Source: Chthoniobacterales bacterium
GTDB taxonomy: Bacteria; Verrucomicrobiota; Verrucomicrobiia; Chthoniobacterales; DASVRZ01
DNA: 64,000 nucleotides
Assembly: GCA_039930045.1 (NCBI GenBank)
Contig: JBDSQB010000016.1
Location: 62,001 to 126,000, forward strand
Reading direction: 5' to 3'
The notes beneath the pieces were generated by a model that had not been told where the DNA came from, did no database searches, and saw only the letters and a list, made by a program, of their open reading frames with translations. Numbering within the stretch: the stretch's first letter is position 1; every line of letters starts with the position of its first letter. Positions 59,163 through 64,000 of this stretch are shown piece by piece. The translations under genes were made by a program, and so were the position numbers.

Positions 59163-60632
59163 TCACAGGCGGCGGCGGTGGGTGATGCCGAAGAGGGTGA
59201 GGGCGCCCAGGAAGATGGCGCTCCAGGTGCCGGGTTCGGGGACGGCTTGCTGCTGGAAGACGGTGGGGCTGCTGAGGGCGGTGCCGTTGGCGGTGGTGGT
59301 GCCGAGGTCGGCGTCGCTGAAGCTGAAGGCGTAGATGTTGCTGGGCCCTGCCACGCCGGGGACGAAGTCGTTGTCGTTGCCGACGTAGAGGGTGTGGATG
59401 CCGGGTGAGAGGTCGAGTCCGAAGGTGGCTCCCTCGAGTTTGGCGGGTATGTTGGCATCGGTGATGCCTCCGGTGTTGAGCGCGACCCGGAGGTCGAGGA
59501 AGAGGCTTTTCGTGACGGCGTAGGTGAGGAGGTTGGCCTCGCCGCTGATGCCGGTGCCGGCGTTGAGGGCTCCGATGTCCACGGCTCCCGTGAGGTCGAT
59601 CTTGTAGAGGCGCTTGACCACGGCGGTGGTGCCGTCGCCCTTGCCTTTGCCGTCGCGTTCGAGGACGAGGAATTCGTGGCTGTTGATGGCGAGGATTTCG
59701 CTGCTGTTGTAGGTCTTGCTCTTGTCGATGAGGAAGTTGTCGTAAACGTATTCGTGGGTGGTGCCAGTGGCGATGTCGATGGTGACAATGCGGTTGGCGC
59801 GCCCGCCGTCGCCGCCGTCCTGGGCGAGCGGGCTTTGCATGAATCCGATGAGAGTCGTGCCGTCGGGGGTGATGGCGAGGCCTTCCATGCCTTTGTTGGT
59901 CACGCGGCCAGAGGCGGTGTTGCTGCTGATCTCGGTGGCTCCGACGGAGTTTTGATTGGCGATGGCGTAGCCGGCGGGGAGATTGTAGGTGGCGGTGCGC
60001 TGGCCGGAGGCGCGGTCGAATTTATAGACGTAGGGGCCGTATTCGTCGGCGATGAAGACGCTCTGGCCATCGTTGGAAACGCGGATCGCCTCGGGGTCGA
60101 AGCGGGCGTTGTTGACATTGGCCGAGGTGCTGCCGCCCGTGCTGCCGAAGTTGTCGGAGCGTCCGTTGAAGTAATAATGGCTGGCGTCGTTGGCTGCCGG
60201 GGTGGCGGCACCGTAGTTGAGAGCCGTCGGGCTGTAGAGCAGGGTGGTGCCGGTGAGCGTGGGAGTGAGGGTGTAGGGCAGGCTGCCAGAGGCGGTGTTG
60301 GTGAGAGCGAGGTTCAGCGTCTCGAACCGGCCCGTGTAGGAGGTGGTGTTATCAATCGCCGCGCCGCCGGTGTAGGTGGTGGCATTGGGCCCGCGATCGG
60401 GCGTGGCGACGAAGGTGGTGCCGCCGGCCCAGGCGAGCCCGGAGCCGATGCCGCCGAAGACGTTGTTGCTGTCCACGCCATTTTCCAAAAGATTGGTCTG
60501 CGTGGAAAAGTCTGTGGTGTTGCCAAAGGTGCCGATGGCGATGAGGCTCGGATTGGCGGAGACGGGTTGAATGGCGAGCAGCGCGGCGGCGGCCAGACTG
60601 GCGGAGAAGATGTGTGAAGCGTGTGGTTGCAT
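59163..60632 (-). CDS. PEP-CTERM protein with esterase-like activity of phytase domain
   Basis: Predicts 489 residues from the ATG at 60632, with a signal peptide (SASLAAAALLAIQPVSA). The middle (about 45-445) is a beta-propeller-like domain of the esterase-like activity of phytase type: FDPEAIRVSNDGQSVFIADE near 177 and NKGMEGLAITPDGTTLIGFM near 247. The C-terminus is a PEP-CTERM sorting tail: VPEPGTW, a membrane helix and HRRR, implying processing by an exosortase encoded elsewhere. Substrate unknown. Low-complexity Thr/Gly/Ala/Asn sequence is common in these exported proteins. Confidence 0.83.
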   Translation of the reverse strand: MQPHASHIFSASLAAAALLAIQPVSANPSLIAIGTFGNTTDFSTQTNLLENGVDSNNVFGGIGSGLAWAGGTTFVATPDRGPNATTYTGGAAIDNTTSYTGRFETLNLALTNTASGSLPYTLTPTLTGTTLLYSPTALNYGAATPAANDASHYYFNGRSDNFGSTGGSTSANVNNARFDPEAIRVSNDGQSVFIADEYGPYVYKFDRASGQRTATYNLPAGYAIANQNSVGATEISSNTASGRVTNKGMEGLAITPDGTTLIGFMQSPLAQDGGDGGRANRIVTIDIATGTTHEYVYDNFLIDKSKTYNSSEILAINSHEFLVLERDGKGKGDGTTAVVKRLYKIDLTGAVDIGALNAGTGISGEANLLTYAVTKSLFLDLRVALNTGGITDANIPAKLEGATFGLDLSPGIHTLYVGNDNDFVPGVAGPSNIYAFSFSDADLGTTTANGTALSSPTVFQQQAVPEPGTWSAIFLGALTLFGITHRRRL

Positions 60633-60793
60633 GGAATGGCGATGGTTGGGTTGGTTCGCGCAGGGGACCGGGTCCTCTCCGCGCCGATCCTTATGCAACA
60701 CAACCGGGCCGCTGGCACGCGGTGTATGGTTACGTTTTCATGACAGAGGGAATTTGACACAGCGGGCCAATAATTGTCTCCTCCCACTCGCCC

Positions 60794-62680
60794 ATGCATC
60801 ATCAACGCAGCAAAACTCTTGGACTTTCCCTCGCGGCGCTGGGCGTGGTCTATGGCGACATTGGCACGAGCGTGCTCTATGCCTTTAAGGAATGCCTGCA
60901 TCACGGGTTGCAGACCACTCACGAGATCATTGGCGTGCTCTCGCTCATTATCTGGACGCTGTTTCTCCTCGTGGGCATGAAATATCTCGGCCAGATCATG
61001 CGGGCCGATAACCAGGGCGAGGGCGGCATTCTCGCGCTGCTTTCCCTGACGGGTCCAAAGGGCCAGCCGCGCCTCGGCCGCTCCGGCTTGGTGATCGTGG
61101 CCGTGGGCATCGGCGGCGCGGCGCTCTTGTATGGCGATGGAGTGATTACCCCCGCGATCTCGGTCTTGTCGGCGGTGGAAGGTTTGCTCATCGCCACGGA
61201 GAAACTCAGCCCATTCGTCGTGCCGCTGACGCTGGGGATTCTCGTTGGATTATTCGCGCTCCAATACAAGGGCACGGGGTTGATCGGGAAATTTTTCGGG
61301 CCCGTCATGCTGGTCTGGTTCGGCACGTTGGCGGTGTCGGGCATCATTCAAATCACCAATCATCCCTCCGTCCTGCACGCGCTCAATCCGCTGGAGGGTT
61401 TCCAGTTTCTGATCCATCACGGCAAGGCCGGATTGGTCATCATGGGCAGCGTTTTCCTCGTCGTCACCGGCGGCGAAGCACTCTATGCCGACATGGGACA
61501 TTTCGGGCGCAAACCCATCGCCATCGCGTGGAATTGCCTCGTTTTTCCCGCACTCATCCTGAACTACCTCGGGCAGGGCGCACTCGTCCTCACCAACCCT
61601 GCGGCGCGGGAAAATCCTTTCTTCTTCATGGTGCCCGAGGCGCTGCTTTATCCGCTTGTCGCCCTGGCCACGGCGGCCACCATCATCGCCTCCCAGGCGC
61701 TCATCTCCGGGGCATTCTCCTTGACCATGCAGGGCATTCAGATGGGCTACATCCCGCGGATGGAAATCCTCCACACCTCGCAGGAGGAGCACGGGCAAAT
61801 CTACATTCCGAAGCTCAACATCATGCTCGCCATCGGGTGCGCGGCGCTCGTTCTCACCTTCCAGAGTTCCACCGCACTGGCCAGCGCCTACGGCATTGCG
61901 GTCACCCTGACCATGCTCTCGACCACGTTCCTTTTCTACTTTGCCTCGCAGCAACTCTGGGGCTGGCACTGGGTGCGATCCGTCATTTTCTGCGCCCTCT
62001 TCGGCTCGCTGGAGCTGGTTTTCTTCGCGGCAAATTCCTTGAAAATCCTCCACGGCGGCTGGTTTCCGCTCGTCGCTGGCGCTCTCATTTTCACGATCAT
62101 GACCACTTGGAAAACGGGTCGCCAGATTTTGCAAAGCCGGCTCTCACCTGGCATGCCGCTAGATGATTTTATCTCCTCCATCAGCCTCGCCGGAACGCTC
62201 TCCGAGGAGAACAAACTGCATCGCAGCCACGGCACGGCCATCTTTCTCGCGAGCAATCCCGTAGGCACTCCCAATGCCTTGGTGAAGAACATCAAACACA
62301 ACCAAGTCGTCCACACGCGCAATATTTTCCTCACCATCCTCACCGACAAAAGCCGCGCCTACGTGCCCGTCGAGGAGCGTGCGGAAGTGTCGGATCGCAC
62401 CGAGGGCTTCTGGCGCGTGGTCACGAGTTTCGGCTTTATGGAGAGCCCGCACATCGCCGAAGTCGTGCGCGCCGCCAAGGAAAAAGGGCTCATCATCCAG
62501 CCCGAGCGTACCACGTTCTTCGTGGGCAAAGAGCGCATCGTCGCCTCCGGCAAACCCGGCATGGCGCTCTGGCGCGAGCATCTTTTCGTCTTCTTGAGCA
62601 AACACTCCGAGAACGCCGCCGACTTCTTCCAGCTCCCGCCCGACCGCGTTTACGAAGTCAGCCAGGTCGTGGAGATCTGA
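60794..62680 (+). CDS. kup: potassium transporter Kup
   Basis: A 628-residue inner-membrane K+:H+ symporter. It opens TLGLSLAALGVVYGDIGTSV, with the family's GDIGTS motif, and has ADNQGEGGILALLSL near 78, GDGVITPAISVLSAVEGL near 114, and TGGEALYADMGHFGRKPI near 233; about twelve membrane helices and a cytoplasmic C-terminal domain. Length fits (about 620-660). The start at 60794 is bounded by these motifs. After its TGA the same frame stays open for about 72 codons through a 21-bp repeat array. Confidence 0.95.
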   Translation: MHHQRSKTLGLSLAALGVVYGDIGTSVLYAFKECLHHGLQTTHEIIGVLSLIIWTLFLLVGMKYLGQIMRADNQGEGGILALLSLTGPKGQPRLGRSGLVIVAVGIGGAALLYGDGVITPAISVLSAVEGLLIATEKLSPFVVPLTLGILVGLFALQYKGTGLIGKFFGPVMLVWFGTLAVSGIIQITNHPSVLHALNPLEGFQFLIHHGKAGLVIMGSVFLVVTGGEALYADMGHFGRKPIAIAWNCLVFPALILNYLGQGALVLTNPAARENPFFFMVPEALLYPLVALATAATIIASQALISGAFSLTMQGIQMGYIPRMEILHTSQEEHGQIYIPKLNIMLAIGCAALVLTFQSSTALASAYGIAVTLTMLSTTFLFYFASQQLWGWHWVRSVIFCALFGSLELVFFAANSLKILHGGWFPLVAGALIFTIMTTWKTGRQILQSRLSPGMPLDDFISSISLAGTLSEENKLHRSHGTAIFLASNPVGTPNALVKNIKHNQVVHTRNIFLTILTDKSRAYVPVEERAEVSDRTEGFWRVVTSFGFMESPHIAEVVRAAKEKGLIIQPERTTFFVGKERIVASGKPGMALWREHLFVFLSKHSENAADFFQLPPDRVYEVSQVVEI

Positions 62681-62734
62681 GTCGAGTTCCAATCGATTCT
62701 CCGCGCGGAGCAGAAAACTAGTCCACTGAACGCG

Positions 62735-62890
62735 AAACGTCTTTTTGGGGCCTGTAAACGTCTCCACGCGGTGGGTAAACGGCTGCCGCAGGGTAGAAAA
62801 CGTCTGCGCACACCCCGGAAACGTCTCCGAGTGGGCTGCAATCGTCTTTTTGCCCCAAGTAAACGTCTTTGGGACGCCCGAAAGTCGCTT
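62735..62890. repeat. 21-bp tandem repeat array with AAACGTCT core
   Basis: Seven units start at 62735, 62756, 62777, 62798, 62819, 62840 and 62861, each 21 bp: an 8-bp core AAACGTCT (unit 3 AAACGGCT, unit 6 AATCGTCT) and 13 variable bases; an eighth at 62882 is degenerate. The array fills the space between kup and the convergent helicase gene. Read in the kup frame it makes heptads beginning KRL, without a stop until 62897-62899. Read on the minus strand it makes heptads with ETF or KTF. Confidence 0.95.
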
Positions 62891-62895
62891 TCGGG

Positions 62896-64000
62896 TTAGC
62901 CCGAGACGACGACGCTGAGTTTTTTGCCTTTGAACTCGATGCCGTTGAGCTTTTTCAGGACGGACGTGAGCTGACTTTCAGCGATATCGATCAAAGTCGC
63001 GTGGTCCTGGAGAATGATCGCGCCGATGTTTTCCTTTGGGATCTTGGAGGCGCCAGCGATCACGCCAACGAAGTCGCCGGGGAAGACGCCGTCGTCCCGG
63101 CCGATGTTGAATTTGACGCGGGTCATGCCTGGCTCGTGGGAGAGCGGCTCGGCGTTGTCCATGTTTTTGCGGCGTTTGGAGGGGCCACGATCTTCGAATT
63201 GATCGCCGCCAGCAGGCCGGTCGCTGAAGGTTTCTTCGCGGCGTTCGCGGCGATTGGCTGGCGGGGCGACGCGGGCACCTTCATAACGTGGATATTCGCG
63301 CTGGCCGCCGCCGAAGTTTCCCTGCGGACGATCATCTCGGGAAAAGCCGCGATCTCCACCGCGCTCGGGACGCTGCGGGCGATCCTCAAAAATGGGCTCA
63401 GGGTTTTGCTCGGAGTTGAGCAAGTGAATGAGGGCCGATGCGATGTCCGTCGGCTGGTGCCCTTGGGACAGGAGTCGGTCGATGAGATCGTCGTGTTTCT
63501 TGTATTTGCCGCCTTCGAGGGTCTCGCGCAGGGTGTCGAAGAAGACGTTGACGCGCTTGACCTCGACCTCGTCGGCAGACGGGATTTTTTCCCGGCGGAT
63601 CTGGCTTTTGGTGAAACGCTGGATGTTTTGCAGTTTGTAAACTTCGCGGCCGGCCACAAACGTAATCGCGCGGCCCGTGCGCCCGGCGCGTCCGGTGCGT
63701 CCGATGCGGTGAACGTAATCCTCGCCGTCGTGCGGCAGATCGTAGTTGAAGACGACTTCGATGTCGTCCACGTCGAGACCGCGCGCGGCGACGTCCGTCG
63801 CCACGAGAAACTCGATCTGGCGCTTGCGAAATTTATTCATCACCCGCTCACGGAAAGCCTGGGAAATGTCGCCGTGCAATTTATCGGCGGAATAGCCACG
63901 GGCGACGAGGTGATCGGTGAGTTCGTCGCACATCATCTTGGTCGCGCAGAAAATGATGCCGAGCTTGATGTCCTGGAGATCGATCAGGCGGCAGAGGACT
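62896..64000 (-). CDS. DEAD-box RNA helicase, C-terminal part (gene cut by window edge)
   Basis: The minus-strand frame runs open to the right edge, so only the C-terminal about 368 residues are seen. Helicase C domain: [37 protein letters not shown], and motif [18 protein letters not shown] basic, Arg/Gly-rich linker follows, then a DbpA-type RNA-binding domain at the end ([20 protein letters not shown], then [15 protein letters not shown]). This resembles DeaD/CsdA of ribosome assembly and cold adaptation. The N-terminal ATPase domain lies outside the window. An ATG at 63936 is internal, not the start. Confidence 0.9.
   Translation of the reverse strand, partial: VLCRLIDLQDIKLGIIFCATKMMCDELTDHLVARGYSADKLHGDISQAFRERVMNKFRKRQIEFLVATDVAARGLDVDDIEVVFNYDLPHDGEDYVHRIGRTGRAGRTGRAITFVAGREVYKLQNIQRFTKSQIRREKIPSADEVEVKRVNVFFDTLRETLEGGKYKKHDDLIDRLLSQGHQPTDIASALIHLLNSEQNPEPIFEDRPQRPERGGDRGFSRDDRPQGNFGGGQREYPRYEGARVAPPANRRERREETFSDRPAGGDQFEDRGPSKRRKNMDNAEPLSHEPGMTRVKFNIGRDDGVFPGDFVGVIAGASKIPKENIGAIILQDHATLIDIAESQLTSVLKKLNGIEFKGKKLSVVVSG

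Noticed and set aside
59015-59788. 257-residue Ser/Thr/Pro-rich minus-strand frame
   Set aside because: It is an alternative frame of the PEP-CTERM gene with low-complexity composition and no start signal.

Overview
The window reads as an ordinary chromosomal stretch of a GC-rich, Gram-negative bacterium, most likely a member of the Verrucomicrobiota. This is inference from gene content: a SecD-SecF fusion, LpxA, a plant/cyanobacterium-type ADP-glucose pyrophosphorylase, a PEP-CTERM exported protein, HpnJ, RhaA/RhaT beside a large secreted heparinase-like lyase, and many short secreted proteins that match no family I know. No rRNA, CRISPR array, prophage or insertion sequence was seen. There is one tRNA, the initiator tRNA-fMet.

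Layout. 1-3908: DNA repair glycosylase, hpt, a MoaD-like protein, an NhaD-like antiporter and riboflavin synthase. 3985-6053 (minus): an M20 deacylase coupled to a nucleotide-sugar epimerase. 6262-8688: a proline-rich tail-anchored protein, thioredoxin, moaC and mogA/moaB. 8692-12722: a glycosyltransferase, hpnJ and murJ. 12699-16751: a PhzF-like protein, glgC and glmS. 17523-23913: L-rhamnose isomerase, L-rhamnose transporter, a frameshifted small gene and a divergent heparinase-II/III-like lyase, probably one polysaccharide-utilisation locus. 23984-27964: tRNA-fMet, yajC-secDF, rpsU and an Sfp-type phosphopantetheinyl transferase. 27972-31319: rpoN and a sigma-54-dependent response regulator around two tiny secreted proteins. 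31377-34835 (minus): four genes joined by ATGA overlaps (CbiX-like chelatase, Fe-S companion, amidohydrolase, D,D-carboxypeptidase). 35043-39489: two histidine kinases and an L,D-transpeptidase. 39492-48347 (mostly minus): lpxA, radC, murA, prmC, folC, accD, comF and others. 48418-50793: bioA, yacG and a vapBC toxin-antitoxin pair. 50790-54794 (minus): response regulator, DsbD, a redoxin and an MBL-fold protein. 55326-59002: accessory region with an AT-rich three-gene cassette abutting a truncated restriction-enzyme gene. 59163-64000: PEP-CTERM protein, kup and a DEAD-box helicase cut by the window edge.

The most unusual signal is a set of three tandem arrays outside recognised genes (3918-3990, 55031-55270, 62735-62890). 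They differ in sequence but all repeat with a period of exactly 21 bp. In two of them each unit is an 8-bp conserved core followed by 13 variable bases. Twenty-one bases is two helical turns and also seven codons; two arrays lie in frame behind the TGA stop of the upstream gene. The second candidate for something undescribed is the AT-rich cassette 56045-58566, whose three products look distantly paralogous and match no family I can name.
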